The notes: generated from the sequence alone by a model not told the origin. A DNA stretch of 64,000 nucleotides from RYN-230 sp963814645 (GCA_963814645.1 CAWFDX010000001.1:806001-870000), one strand, 5' to 3'. Shown: positions 17,623-26,530, counted from the first letter of the stretch. Translations and numbers: made by a program.

Positions 17623-17823
17623 TCATCCTCCCTGCACGGCCGTGACCACCTCGACCTGGTCGCCGTCCTGGAGCGGGGTGCCAGGCCAGGCGCGGCGCGG
17701 CACGACCGCACCGTTGACCGCGGCCGCCACGCCGGAGGGCTGGCCGGTCACGGTGGCGACGACCTGGTCCACCGTGGTGCCGGCCGGCGCCTCGCGGGGT
17801 TCGCCGTTGACGGTCAGCTTCAT
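17623..17823 (-). CDS. thiS: Sulfur carrier protein ThiS
   Basis: A 66-residue ubiquitin-like sulfur carrier starting MKLTVNGEPREAPAG and ending in the obligatory Gly-Gly (VVTAVQGG), which is adenylated and thiocarboxylated to donate sulfur to ThiG. ATG 17823 overlaps the stop of the thiO reading frame as ATGA. Its two terminal glycine codons GGA GGA also serve as the ribosome site for thiG. Confidence 0.95.
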   Translation of the reverse strand: MKLTVNGEPREAPAGTTVDQVVATVTGQPSGVAAAVNGAVVPRRAWPGTPLQDGDQVEVVTAVQGG

Positions 17824-18967
17824 GCCGGCCTCGGCTCGTCTTGCCGCACCGGCGCCGGGAACCGGTCCGGGGTGAACGGTGCCCACTCCGCGGCCGGCGG
17901 CTGGCCGGTCAGCCAGGCCACGGCGGCGTCCGCGGTCACCGCGGAGAGCAGGATCCCGTTGCGGTAGTGCCCGGTGGCCAGCAGCAGGCCGGCCCGGCCG
18001 GACCGACCAGCGGGCCGTTGTCCAGCGTGCCGGGCCGCAGCCCGGCGCACATTTCGGCCAGCACCAGCTCGCTGAGCACCGGGAGCACGCTGAGCGCGTC
18101 GTGGAGCAGATCGTGCACGGCGCCCGCGGTCACCGTCCGGTCCGGGCCGCGTTCTTCCTGGGTGGCCCCGACGACCAGCTCGCCGTCGGCCCGCGGCACC
18201 AGGTAGACGTCGGTGCCCCGGACCACGGCGCGCACCGTGTGGCTGAGCACCGGCGGCATCGCCGCGGGCAGCCGCAGCCGGAGCAGCTGGCCCTTGACCG
18301 GGCGGACCACGTCGGCCAGCCGGCCGGGCAGCCCGGCAATGCCGGCCGAGCCCCAGCCCGCCGCGACCACCACGGTCCCGCAGCTGATGGCGTCGCCGCC
18401 GGCCAGTTCGGCGCCGGCGGCGGTGATCCTGCTCACCAGGCCGGGCACGGTGCGCACCCCGGCCGCCTGCGCCGCCTGGCGTAGCGCGGCCAGGTAGCGC
18501 CGGTTGTCCACCGACCAGTCGCCGGCGAACAGCGCGCCGCCGCGTACCTCCGGGGTGAGGAACGGCTCCAGCTTGCGGACGGCCCGGCTGTCCAGCTCGG
18601 CCGCGTCCAGGCCAACCGCCCGGCGGAACTCGGTCAGCCGCAGCAGGGCCGCGTAGTCGCCGGGGTCGTAGGCCACCGCCAGTGTGCCTTCCTGGCGCAG
18701 GCCGATGGGCTGGCCGGTGTGTTCTTCCAGGTCGGCCGCGAACGTGGGGAACCGGCGGACGGCCAGCAGGTTGAGCCGGAGCAGCGGCTCCTCGCCGAAG
18801 ATGCTCTCCGACACCGGGGCGAGCATGCCCGCGGCGACCAGCGACGCGCCGTCGTCATGCTGCGGATCCACCAGCACGACATCGAGACCGGCGGCGGCGG
18901 CCCGCCAGGCGATCGCGGTGCCGATCACGCCGCCGCCGACCACGGCGACGTCTGCGGTCACGGTCAT
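17820..18967 (-). pseudogene. thiO: Glycine oxidase ThiO, interrupted by a frameshift
   Basis: An FAD-dependent oxidase supplying dehydroglycine for thiazole formation. The N-terminal FAD fold is VAVVGGGVIGTAIAWRAA, and WSVDNRRYLAALRQAA and AEMCAGLRPGTLDNGPLVG are conserved. After LVG (about 18010) the frame goes wrong, reading PAGPACCWPP and a stop at 17936. The adjacent frame continues correctly as GRSGRAGLLLATGHYRNGIL to a stop at 17820 that overlaps thiS as ATGA. The break lies in a GGCC-rich run at about 17985-18015. It is either a single-base or two-base indel in this strain or a sequencing error. If real, the strain lacks ThiO or makes a truncated one, and thiS would lose its coupling. 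Confidence 0.85.
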
Positions 18968-18969
18968 CA

Positions 18970-19060
18970 GGGGCTCCCTTCGCCGGTATGACCCGGATCA
19001 GGTTCGACGGTCGGAGGCGGATCAGCCTCCCTCTCAGCCCCTGTCCCGGGGCTCCCGTGG
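18970..19060 (-). ncRNA. TPP riboswitch (thi box)
   Basis: The minus strand carries the thi-box signatures GGGGCTGAGAGGGAGG and GAACCTGATCCGGGTCATA followed by CCGGCGAAGGGAG. The closing segment GGGAGCCCC ends 3 bp before the thiO start, so the ribosome site AAGGGAG is part of the aptamer. TPP binding would hide it and stop translation of the thiOSGD-tenA unit. Confidence 0.95.
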
Positions 19061-19143
19061 TCGGTACTTGCCGACGCTGGCGAGCTTAACCCATGGCGGG
19101 TACCGCGCCTACACGTGAACCCGGGTGATGCTTTGATGGCGCG

Positions 19144-19794
19144 GTGACGACGGATCTGCGGGAGCGGCTGGACGATGCCCGGCTGTACTTGTGCACTGAT
19201 GGGCGGCGGGACCGGGGGGACCTGGCTGAGTTCCTGGATGCGGTGCTCCCGGCCGGGGTGGACATCGTGCAACTGCGTGAGAAGGGGCTGGAGGCACGGG
19301 AGGAACTGGCGTTGCTGGAGGTGTTCGCGGCGGCCTGCCGACGGCACGGCCGGCTGCTGGCCGTGAACGACCGGGCCGACGTCGCACTCGCGGCCGGCGC
19401 CTCTGTGCTGCACCTCGGCCAGGACGACCTGCCGGTGCCGGTGGCCCGGCGCATCCTCGGCCCGGGCCCGCTGATCGGGCGGAGCAGCCACAGCCCGGAG
19501 CAGGCGGCCGCGGCGGCCGCCGAGCCTGGCGTGGACTACTTCTGCGCCGGCCCGCTCTGGGTCACCCCGACCAAGCCTGGACGGCCCGCGACCGGCCTCG
19601 GCCTGCTCGGCCACGTGGCCGGCGGCCAGCCGTCCCGGCCCTGGTTCGCGATCGGCGGCATCGACCTTGGCCGGCTGGACGAGGTACTGGCCGCGGGCGC
19701 CCGCCGGGTGGTGGTGGTCCGCGCCATCACCGAAGCGGCTGATCCGGCCGCCGCGGCCGCCGAGTTCGCCGCCCGCCTGCGCGCCCCCACCTAA
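19144..19794 (+). CDS. thiE: Thiamine-phosphate synthase (ThiE)
   Basis: A 216-residue TIM-barrel enzyme joining HMP-PP and thiazole phosphate into thiamine phosphate. Family motifs are VDIVQLREKGL near residue 41, LAVNDRADVAL near 75 and GPLWVTPTKPGRPATGLG near 138. The GTG start at 19144 is the first in frame after the divergent riboswitch region. It faces away from thiO and is not itself behind the riboswitch. Together with thiOSGD it completes most of the pathway; thiC is outside the window. Confidence 0.94.
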   Translation: MTTDLRERLDDARLYLCTDGRRDRGDLAEFLDAVLPAGVDIVQLREKGLEAREELALLEVFAAACRRHGRLLAVNDRADVALAAGASVLHLGQDDLPVPVARRILGPGPLIGRSSHSPEQAAAAAAEPGVDYFCAGPLWVTPTKPGRPATGLGLLGHVAGGQPSRPWFAIGGIDLGRLDEVLAAGARRVVVVRAITEAADPAAAAAEFAARLRAPT

Positions 19795-19884
19795 CCCACC
19801 CACCCCACCGACCGCGCCGGCGAACTGGCCCGCGCCACTGACCTGGCCCGTGCCGCCCCGCCCGGGCTGGCACCAGGCCTGGCC

Positions 19885-20157
19885 GTGGTGCCGGAACTGT
19901 CCGGCGTGGTGTGCGCGGCGGCCGGGCACCCGCTGCGCCGGGCCGCGGCCGGCCAGCCGCCGCAGTGGACGCACGCCGACCGGGAGGCCGGCCAGGCCTG
20001 CCCGGAGGCGGTCACCCCGGTTCCAGCGCACGGTGAGCCGTGCCGCTACCTGCGCCGGCACTGGTTACTGTCGGTACCCGCGGTCGCGGTCGCGGGTGCC
20101 GTCCCGGCCTGCCGGCGCTGTGCCCGCAAGCAGAGCCGCCGCTGGCGCAGCCGCTAG
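19885..20157 (+). CDS. Possible small cysteine-containing protein downstream of thiE
   Basis: A 90-codon frame starting GTG GTG, in the same frame as thiE beyond its stop. It contains CAAAGHPLR, ACPEAV, EPCRYLRR and a terminal CRRCARKQSRRWRSR, suggesting a small metal-binding or nucleic-acid-binding protein. It has no clear Shine-Dalgarno and overlaps the 3' end of the sigma gene by 4 bp. Codon bias is compatible with coding, but no family is recognised. Confidence 0.35.
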   Translation: MVPELSGVVCAAAGHPLRRAAAGQPPQWTHADREAGQACPEAVTPVPAHGEPCRYLRRHWLLSVPAVAVAGAVPACRRCARKQSRRWRSR

Positions 20158-20987
20158 GCAGCCTGCGTGGCCGGGCTGGCGATGCGGTCCCGCAGGAAGC
20201 CGAGGGCGTGCGCGAGCAGCCGGGACACGTGCATCTGGGAGATGCCCAGCGAACGGCCGATCTCGGCCTGGGTCATGTCGCCGTAGAACCGCATCATCAG
20301 GATGCGCTGCTCGCGCCGCGGCAGTTCGGCCCAGTGCGCCTGCACTGACTCCATGGCCAGCATGTGCTCCATGGCCGGGTCGTCCTGGCCCAGCGCGTCG
20401 CCCAGGGTGAGCGCGTCCGGCGCCTCGGCCAGCGGCGCGTCCAGCGAAGCGGGCTGCATCATCAGGTCGGCCTGCAGCGCCTCGCGCACCTCGGCTTCGC
20501 TGCACCCCACCGATGCGGCCAGGTCCGCGTGGCTGGGCTGGTGGCCCTCCTGCTGGGTCACCTCGCGGGTCGCCCGGCGCACTTCCAGCAGCCGTTCCTG
20601 GACCGGCCGTTCCACGTGTACCTGCCAGCGCTTGTCCCGGAAGTAGCGCTTGAGTTCCCCGCTGATGCACGGCTGTGCGTAGGCGGCCAGGTTCCGGCCG
20701 AAGCTGGGGTCGAAGTTGTTGATCGCCTTGACCAGGCCCAGGTACCCGACCTGCATCAGGTCCTCGGTGGGCTCCGGGCTGCGCCGGTACCGGTTGACGC
20801 AGGCTCGGACCAGGCCCCGGTAGCGCTGGATGAGCAGCTCACACGCGGCTGACCGGCGGGTGCTGGCCGCGGGCAGCGAGCGGACCAGTTGCAGCAGGTC
20901 ACCGTCGCTGGTGGATTCGGTGGCTGCGGCGGACTCCGGTTCCGGGTCCAGCGCGGCTGACGCGTGCCTCGTGTCAAGAGTTGTCAT
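20154..20987 (-). CDS. SigB/SigF-type RNA polymerase sigma factor
   Basis: A 277-residue group 3 sigma factor. Region 2 is seen in LIQRYRGLVRACVNRYRR and EDLMQVGYLGLVKAINNFDP. Region 3 follows (ELKRYFRDKRWQVHVERP, VTQQEGHQPSHADLAASVG). Region 4 is LPRREQRILMMRFYGDMTQA with the helix-turn-helix EIGRSLGISQMHVSRLLAHA. This is the architecture of the stress/differentiation sigma factors SigB/F/G of actinomycetes, usually controlled by an anti-sigma kinase, but none adjoins it here. ATG 20987 is chosen by family length. No strong ribosome site precedes it, and a longer version from 21104 is possible. Confidence 0.92.
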   Translation of the reverse strand: MTTLDTRHASAALDPEPESAAATESTSDGDLLQLVRSLPAASTRRSAACELLIQRYRGLVRACVNRYRRSPEPTEDLMQVGYLGLVKAINNFDPSFGRNLAAYAQPCISGELKRYFRDKRWQVHVERPVQERLLEVRRATREVTQQEGHQPSHADLAASVGCSEAEVREALQADLMMQPASLDAPLAEAPDALTLGDALGQDDPAMEHMLAMESVQAHWAELPRREQRILMMRFYGDMTQAEIGRSLGISQMHVSRLLAHALGFLRDRIASPATQAA

Positions 20988-21106
20988 ATGGCAATCTTTG
21001 CACGATGGACACCGGGCTGGCAAACGGCCCCCCGCGGCTGTGCACCATAACCGCCGCAAGTGCGTCTTGTATGCGTCATCGCTGGGGGTGCGAGAGGGAG
21101 GCACGA

Positions 21107-21613
21107 ATGCGATACCGGGTGATGGCCATGACAGCGGCGGCGGTCACGGCGGGACTGACGGTTGCGGCGTGCTCGGCGGCCAGCCCGGGCGCGGCCAAGA
21201 GCAGTCCGCAGCCCCGCCCCGTGCACACCGCGCCGCTCCGCGAGCCGACCAGCGTGGCGGCGGTGCGTGCCGATGCTGCCGACTACCTCTCGCTGGCCTC
21301 GGCCGGCCAGTTTGCTATCACCTACCAGATGCTCAGCGCCAGCGCCCGGCAGGCGATCACCCAACAGGCCTGGGTGGCCGTGCACCAGGCCTGCACCGGC
21401 ACCAGCTACCAGATCAAGCATCTGGCGGTGGCGGGCAAGACAGCCACGGTGACCGTCGGGCTGACCGGCGGGCACCACGGAACGCTGACCGAGACGTTCG
21501 TTTACGCGGCCGGGTCGTGGGGTGTCTCGCCCGGCGACCTGAGCTTGTACCAGCACGGCAGCGTGTCCGCCGACGCGGCCGCGGCCAAGGCTCAGGGCAG
21601 CTGCGCCAGCTAG
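21107..21613 (+). CDS. Putative lipoprotein
   Basis: A 168-residue secreted lipoprotein. A lipobox-type signal, TAGLTVAACSA, has its cysteine near residue 22. A Pro/Ser linker follows, then a compact domain (VAAVRADAADYLSLASAGQF, ITQQAWVAVHQACTGTSYQ, TVTVGLTGGHHG) resembling small NTF2-like/DUF4878-type extracellular domains. The ATG follows GAGGGAG at seven-base spacing. Function is unknown. It is divergent from the sigma gene and may belong to its regulon (inference). Confidence 0.8.
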   Translation: MRYRVMAMTAAAVTAGLTVAACSAASPGAAKSSPQPRPVHTAPLREPTSVAAVRADAADYLSLASAGQFAITYQMLSASARQAITQQAWVAVHQACTGTSYQIKHLAVAGKTATVTVGLTGGHHGTLTETFVYAAGSWGVSPGDLSLYQHGSVSADAAAAKAQGSCAS

Positions 21614-21723
21614 CCGGGCCACGGCCAGCTAGCCGGGCCACGGGCCCGTCCCGGGAACCTGGGCCCGTGGCCAACCGTCATCTCAGCGGTACCTTGGGTA
21701 CAGGTGGGGTGAAGGAGACAGCC

Positions 21724-22152
21724 ATGCGCTCAGCCGGCGGTACGTTCCTCAGCCTGTGCGGCGTCGCCATCGTCGTGGGCGGCCTGGCGGCCGCGCTGGC
21801 CCTGGCGCTCATCCCGCTGCGGCTGGTGGCGGTAACGGGCGGCATCGGCTACTGCGGGCCCGGCCTCAGCTCCGACAACGCGATCCAGGTCCGGGCCGAC
21901 CCGGGCATCGTGAACACCGGAGGCGGCGGCCAGCAGGCACCGGCGGCCGCGCAACGCCAGCTCGAGCAGGTGTGTACCAGCCAGGCCAACGGCCGGCTGA
22001 TCGCGGCGGCGGGCACCGCCGCGGTGGCGCTGCTGGTCGGCCTGCCACTGATCGCAGTCGGCCGCCGCCGTCAGGACAGCATCTCGGCGTCCTCGTCCGG
22101 GCCGTCGTCGCTGAGCAGTTCCGGCACCCCCGGCAGCACCGTCTGGAAGTAG
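21724..22152 (+). CDS. Two-helix membrane protein of unknown function
   Basis: A 142-residue protein with hydrophobic helices near residues 8-35 and 100-120, and an intervening probably extracytoplasmic loop with two cysteines (GYCGPGLSS and EQVCTSQANGR) that could form a disulfide. A strong GAAGGAGA ribosome site precedes ATG 21724. Its last ~27 codons overlap the 3' end of the convergent DUF4032 gene by 82 bp. This serine-rich tail looks unlike the rest, so the native stop may have been lost. Confidence 0.7.
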   Translation: MRSAGGTFLSLCGVAIVVGGLAAALALALIPLRLVAVTGGIGYCGPGLSSDNAIQVRADPGIVNTGGGGQQAPAAAQRQLEQVCTSQANGRLIAAAGTAAVALLVGLPLIAVGRRRQDSISASSSGPSSLSSSGTPGSTVWK

Positions 22153-23342
22153 GACCGGGCCGCCGCCTCCGTCCCCACGTCGGTCCCGGCCGCCTCGGAC
22201 ATGTACCAGCGGTGCTCCAGGATCTCGTGGAAGATCTCCGCGGGCGGCAGCCGACCGCGCAGTTCCGCCGGGATGGCGGCGATCACCGGATCGTAGACAT
22301 CGCCCAGCCACTGGCTGGCCGCCACCATCTCGGACACCGGGTGGCCGCGCCGCTGTTCCAGGTAGGCGCGGTAGCTGGCGATGTCGTTGAGCAGCCGGCG
22401 GGCCTGGTTCTCCTCCGCGGTCAGCCCGGTGCGCAGGAACAGCTGGCGGCTGTGGTGCCCGGACTCGGCCACCCTGGTCCGCAGCCGTAGCCGGTTCCCG
22501 TCCGGGGTGCTGATCAGCTCGACTTCGTCCACGTCGAAGCCGAGCTCGTTGAGCCGGCGCAGCCGGTTCGCGATGCGGAACCGCTGGTCGTCCGGGTGCA
22601 GCAGTTCTTCCCTGGTCAGCTCGTCCCAGAGCAGCGCGTAACGCCGGGGCAGCTCGGCCGCGATCTCCAGCGGATCGACGTCCGGGCTGAGCAGCTCGCC
22701 GGCCTGCAGGTCGAGCAATTCGCCGTAGACCCGCTCCTCGGCCAGGTCAACGTCGTAGTTCCGCTGCCCCGCGGTGAGCGTCGGGTGCATCTCGCTGGTT
22801 TCCGCGTCGACCAGGTAGGCCTCCAGCGTGCCGGCGTCATAGCGGAACAGGGTGTTGGACAGAGAGCAGTCGCCCCAGAAGAACCCGGCCAGGTGCAGCC
22901 GCACCAGCAGCTCGACCAGGGCGTCGAGCAGCCGGTCGGTGGGCGGGCCGCCGCGCTGGCTGGAGAAGACGGCCCGGTACGTGGTGGAGTAGTCCAGGAA
23001 CCGGGTGACCAGGATCGCGTCCTCGTCCGGGCCGCGGTCCACCACCACGCCCACTACGTGCACCGCGGGCACGCCGAGCTCCGCGAGCTTGCGCAGCAGC
23101 CGGTACTCGCGCCGGGCCAGATTCTCGTTGATCGACTTGAGCGCGTACAGCTCGCCGTTGTCGGCGACGAACCGGACGATGTGCCGGGAGATGCCGCGCT
23201 GCCGGATCTCCACCAGCCTCGGGTCCTGCCATTCTTCCAGCGGCTGTGTCCAGGGCAGGGTGAGCAGGCCAGCCGCCTCCTCGGTGGGCGGGCTGAACAC
23301 GAAGCGCACGTTTCTCGCCTTCCTGGCTGCGGTCTGAACCAC
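22071..23342 (-). CDS. DUF4032 domain protein (lipopolysaccharide-kinase-like)
   Basis: A 423-residue cytoplasmic protein conserved across actinobacteria. The N-terminal ~200 residues have a kinase-like fold: ELYALKSINENLARREYRLL carries the lysine, and LVRLHLAGFFWGDCSLSNTL with AYLVDAETSE carries catalytic-loop and metal-binding D/N residues. The C-terminal part is DUF4032 (LGDVYDPVIAAIPAELRGRL, EIFHEILEHRWYMSE). Substrate unknown. It is divergent from the UDP-glucose dehydrogenase. Confidence 0.9.
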   Translation of the reverse strand: MVQTAARKARNVRFVFSPPTEEAAGLLTLPWTQPLEEWQDPRLVEIRQRGISRHIVRFVADNGELYALKSINENLARREYRLLRKLAELGVPAVHVVGVVVDRGPDEDAILVTRFLDYSTTYRAVFSSQRGGPPTDRLLDALVELLVRLHLAGFFWGDCSLSNTLFRYDAGTLEAYLVDAETSEMHPTLTAGQRNYDVDLAEERVYGELLDLQAGELLSPDVDPLEIAAELPRRYALLWDELTREELLHPDDQRFRIANRLRRLNELGFDVDEVELISTPDGNRLRLRTRVAESGHHSRQLFLRTGLTAEENQARRLLNDIASYRAYLEQRRGHPVSEMVAASQWLGDVYDPVIAAIPAELRGRLPPAEIFHEILEHRWYMSEAAGTDVGTEAAARSYFQTVLPGVPELLSDDGPDEDAEMLS

Positions 23343-23454
23343 ATGGGTACAAGCTGGTAAACCTCAGTTAATGTCCTGCCTTCCCGGGCATACCGATAGT
23401 TTCCAGCGTCTATGCTGCGTACCCGGACGGGCGCGATCTTCCGGAGAGGGCGGC

Positions 23455-24777
23455 ATGCGCATCACGGTAATCGGCACCGGGTACCTCGGGGCAGTGCATG
23501 CCGCGTGCATGGCCGAGATCGGGCACGATGTCCTCGGCGTGGACAGCGACGTCGCCAAGATCACCGCGCTGGGTGAGGGCCGGGCGCCGTTCTTCGAGCC
23601 CGAGCTGGAAGAGATCCTGCTCCGCGCGGTCAGCTCTGGGAAGCTGCGCTTCAGCACCTCGCTGGCCGAGGCCGGCGAGTTCGGCGAGGTGCACTTCATC
23701 TGTGTCGGCACCCCGCAGCTGCCGTCCACGTCCGGCGCGGACCTGAGCCACATCGAGGCGGTCGTCGACGGCCTGGCCCCGCACCTGACCGGGGACTGCC
23801 TGGTGGCGGGCAAGTCCACGGTGCCGGTCGGCACGGCCGCCCGGCTGGCCGCCCGGATCGCCGAGCTGGCCCCGGCCGGCCGCCGCGCGGAGCTGGCCTG
23901 GAACCCGGAGTTCCTCCGCGAGGGCTACGCCGTCCAGGACACGCTGCAGCCGGACCGGATCGTGGTGGGATCGACGTCGGAAGCGGCCGACAGAACGCTG
24001 CGCGCGGTCTACGCGCCGGTGCTGGAGTCCGGCACGCCCTACCTGGCCACCGATCTGGCCACCGCGGAACTGGTCAAGGTGGCGGCGAACGCGTTCCTGG
24101 CCACCAAGATTTCCTTCATCAACGCGGTGGCCAACGTGTGCGACGCGGCCGGGGCGGACGTGATGACGCTGGCCGACGCGCTCGGCTACGACACCCGGAT
24201 CGGCCGGCGCTTCCTGACCCCGGGGATCGGGTTTGGCGGCGGCTGCCTGTCCAAGGACATCCGCGCGTTCCTGGCCCGGGCGGACGAACTGGGCGTCGGC
24301 GACTCGCTGCAGTTCCTCCGCGAGGTGGACAAGATCAACGTGGCCCAGCGTGGGCTGGCCGTGGAGGTGGCCCGGGAACTGGCCGGCGGCTCGTTCACCG
24401 GGCGGAACGTGGCCGTGCTGGGCGCCGCCTTCAAGCCGGACACCGACGATGTGCGTGACTCGCCCGCGCTGAGCGTGGCCGCGGCGATCCAGGCTGAGGG
24501 CGCCGTGGTGCGCGTGCACGACCCCCGGGCCAGCTACAACGCGCGCAAAGTGTGCCCGGCGCTGGACTACGCCGAGGAAGCGGTCAAGGCCTGCGAGGCA
24601 GCCGATGTCGTGCTGCACCTGACGGAGTGGCGCGAGTACCGGGCGATCGACCCGGTGCAGCTCAGAGCGGTGGTCCGGGCCCCGCGGCTGCTCGACGGCC
24701 GCAACGTGCTGCCGCTTGCCGACTGGCAGGCCGCCGGCTGGACCGTGCGTACGCTGGGTGCGGCCCGGCGCGCCTGA
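23455..24777 (+). CDS. UDP-glucose/GDP-mannose 6-dehydrogenase
   Basis: A 440-residue NAD-dependent enzyme oxidising a nucleotide sugar in two steps, most likely UDP-glucose to UDP-glucuronate. The NAD motif GTGYLGAVHA is at the N-terminus, the substrate-domain segment ELVKVAANAFLATKISFIN is near residue 205, and the catalytic cysteine is C264 in GFGGGCLSKDI. The C-terminal domain contains LGAAFKPDTDDVRDSP. ATG 23455 follows GGAGAGG. It converges with a UDP-glucuronate decarboxylase-like gene, which would use its product to make UDP-xylose. Confidence 0.93.
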   Translation: MRITVIGTGYLGAVHAACMAEIGHDVLGVDSDVAKITALGEGRAPFFEPELEEILLRAVSSGKLRFSTSLAEAGEFGEVHFICVGTPQLPSTSGADLSHIEAVVDGLAPHLTGDCLVAGKSTVPVGTAARLAARIAELAPAGRRAELAWNPEFLREGYAVQDTLQPDRIVVGSTSEAADRTLRAVYAPVLESGTPYLATDLATAELVKVAANAFLATKISFINAVANVCDAAGADVMTLADALGYDTRIGRRFLTPGIGFGGGCLSKDIRAFLARADELGVGDSLQFLREVDKINVAQRGLAVEVARELAGGSFTGRNVAVLGAAFKPDTDDVRDSPALSVAAAIQAEGAVVRVHDPRASYNARKVCPALDYAEEAVKACEAADVVLHLTEWREYRAIDPVQLRAVVRAPRLLDGRNVLPLADWQAAGWTVRTLGAARRA

Positions 24778-24788
24778 CCGCCTGCTGG

Positions 24789-25754
24789 TCAGCCCAGGTT
24801 CGCGGCGGAGGCCAGCCGGACTTCCTCCGGCCGGGAGCGGAACCACTCCACGGTCCGGCGGATCCCGTCCTCGACCCGCACCTCCGGCTTCCAGCCGAGC
24901 AGGTCGCTGGCCCTGGTGATGACCGGGCAGCGCCGGGTCGGGTCGTCGATCGGCAGCGGCACGTTTTCCACTGCCGAGGCGGACCCGGTGATCCGGAGCA
25001 CGAGCTGGGCGAATTCGGCGACCGTGAATTCCTCCGGGTTGCCGAGATTCACTGGCCCGCGCTCAGTGCAGTCGACCATGCTCACGATGCCGCGGATAAG
25101 GTCATCGACATAGCAGAAGCTGCGAGTCTGGCTGCCATCCCCGTAAATGGTCAGCGGGTCGCCGTTCAGCGCCTGGGTGATGAAATTTGTCACAATACGG
25201 CCGTCCCGGGCGCTCATGCGCGGCCCGAACGTGTTGAAGATCCTGACAATCCCAGTGTTGACCCCGCGCGAATCCCCATAGGCCCGGGTCAGCGCCTCGG
25301 CGAATCTCTTCGCTTCGTCATAAACGCTGCGCGGGCCTACCGGGTTGACATTGCCCCAATATTCTTCGGGCTGCGGGTGAACAGCCGGGTCGCCGTACAC
25401 CTCACTGGTGGAGGCGAGGACGAACCGCGCGTGGTTGCGGTCGGCCAGGCGCAGCGCGTTCTCGGTGCCCCGGCTGCCGACCGCGAGCGTCTCCAGCGGC
25501 AGCCGGTGGTAGTCCGGGGGAGAAGCGGGGCTGGCCAGGTGGGCCACGGCGTCCACCGGGCCCGGCACGTCCAGCCCGTTGCTGACGTCGGATTCCAGCA
25601 GGGTGAATTCAGGCAGGCCAATGAGGTGCGCGACGTTATCGGGCCGGCCGGTGGCGAAGTTGTCCACGCAAACCGCGGCGTCACCGCGGGCAATAATGGC
25701 GTCACATAGGTGGGAGCCGAGGAAACCGGCACCACCTGTCACCACGACTCGCAT
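24789..25754 (-). CDS. NAD-dependent UDP-glucuronate decarboxylase-like epimerase/dehydratase
   Basis: A 321-residue extended short-chain dehydrogenase. The NAD motif is TGGAGFLG at 6-13, with catalytic T/S116-117 (LASTSEVYGDP) and Y145/K149 in YDEAK. The sequences HLASPASPPDY, RIFNTFGPRM and DGSQTRSFCYVDDLI are diagnostic of the UXS branch that converts UDP-glucuronate to UDP-xylose. ATG 25754 follows GGGAGA; the longer frame upstream lacks similarity. It ends 12 bp from the UDP-glucose dehydrogenase, tail to tail. The two enzymes supply a pentose donor for envelope or secondary-metabolite glycosylation. Confidence 0.9.
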   Translation of the reverse strand: MRVVVTGGAGFLGSHLCDAIIARGDAAVCVDNFATGRPDNVAHLIGLPEFTLLESDVSNGLDVPGPVDAVAHLASPASPPDYHRLPLETLAVGSRGTENALRLADRNHARFVLASTSEVYGDPAVHPQPEEYWGNVNPVGPRSVYDEAKRFAEALTRAYGDSRGVNTGIVRIFNTFGPRMSARDGRIVTNFITQALNGDPLTIYGDGSQTRSFCYVDDLIRGIVSMVDCTERGPVNLGNPEEFTVAEFAQLVLRITGSASAVENVPLPIDDPTRRCPVITRASDLLGWKPEVRVEDGIRRTVEWFRSRPEEVRLASAANLG

Positions 25755-25902
25755 GCTTCTCCCAGGGAACTCCGGCTCGGCGGCGCGTCCAATCCCCCAT
25801 AAATCCGCTAGGAAAACGCTGGTTTGGGCGCTTATGGCTGAAACTAGCATTGCCCGGGTCTGGCCCGCGGCTGATCGCCCCAGTGTAGCCACGCCGCCCC
25901 GG

Positions 25903-26475
25903 TCAGCTTGGTGTGGGCGGAACTACGACGATCATGGTCATGAGCACCGGCTCTGTCCCGTCATTACGGTAGGAGTGCGGCAGGCCACCGGAGAACCGGG
26001 CCGACTGGCCGCCGCCGACCTGGTAGGCCGCCCCGGACACGGTCAGCGTCAGCGTTCCGCTCTCCACCCAGACCAGCTCGCGGGTGGCCGGCATGTGTGC
26101 GTCGCCGCCCCAGCCCTCGCCGGGCTGCACCGTCCAGCGCCACAGCTCGGCCGCCCAGGGGGCGTCGGTGGCCGCGATGATGGTCCCGGTCCCGCCGGCC
26201 GGGCCGTGCCACAGCACCCGGCTGGACCCCGCCGCGGTGATCTGCACGCCGGGCTGGTCGGCCACCTCGACCAGCCTGGTGACCGGCACGCCGAACGCGT
26301 CGCTCACCCGGGCCAGGGTGGCCAGGTTCGGGTTGGACCGGCCCTGCTCCAGCGCGACCAGCACGCCCTTGCTCACCCCGGACCGGGCGGCCAGCTGATC
26401 GAGTGACCAGCCCCGCTCGGCCCGGAGCAGCTGCAGGGTGCCGGCCAGCGCGACGGTTATGTCATGTGCAGGCAT
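25903..26475 (-). CDS. XRE-family regulator with cupin sensor domain
   Basis: A 190-residue regulator: a lambda-repressor-type helix-turn-helix at ~8-65 (GWSLDQLAARSGVSKGVLVA, EQGRSNPNLATLARVSDAFG) followed by a cupin beta-barrel at ~110-185 (HMPATRELVWVESGTLTLTV, SARFSGGLPHSYRNDGTEPV). Proteins of this kind sense small metabolites such as amino acids or polyamines. It is divergent from an EamA exporter, and a perfect palindrome between them is its probable operator. Confidence 0.9.
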   Translation of the reverse strand: MPAHDITVALAGTLQLLRAERGWSLDQLAARSGVSKGVLVALEQGRSNPNLATLARVSDAFGVPVTRLVEVADQPGVQITAAGSSRVLWHGPAGGTGTIIAATDAPWAAELWRWTVQPGEGWGGDAHMPATRELVWVESGTLTLTVSGAAYQVGGGQSARFSGGLPHSYRNDGTEPVLMTMIVVVPPTPS

Positions 26476-26514
26476 CGTTTATCCGTTTCGCCCAGCGGCG
26501 CTCGGTCGGTATAG

Positions 26515-26530
26515 TGAACTATGTAGTTCA
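26515..26530. promoter_or_regulatory. Palindromic operator between the XRE regulator and EamA exporter
   Basis: TGAACTA-TG-TAGTTCA is a perfect 7+2+7 palindrome. It touches TATAGT (26510-26515), a likely -10 box for the exporter, so binding would block that promoter. The adjacent XRE-cupin protein is the obvious ligand. Confidence 0.7.
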
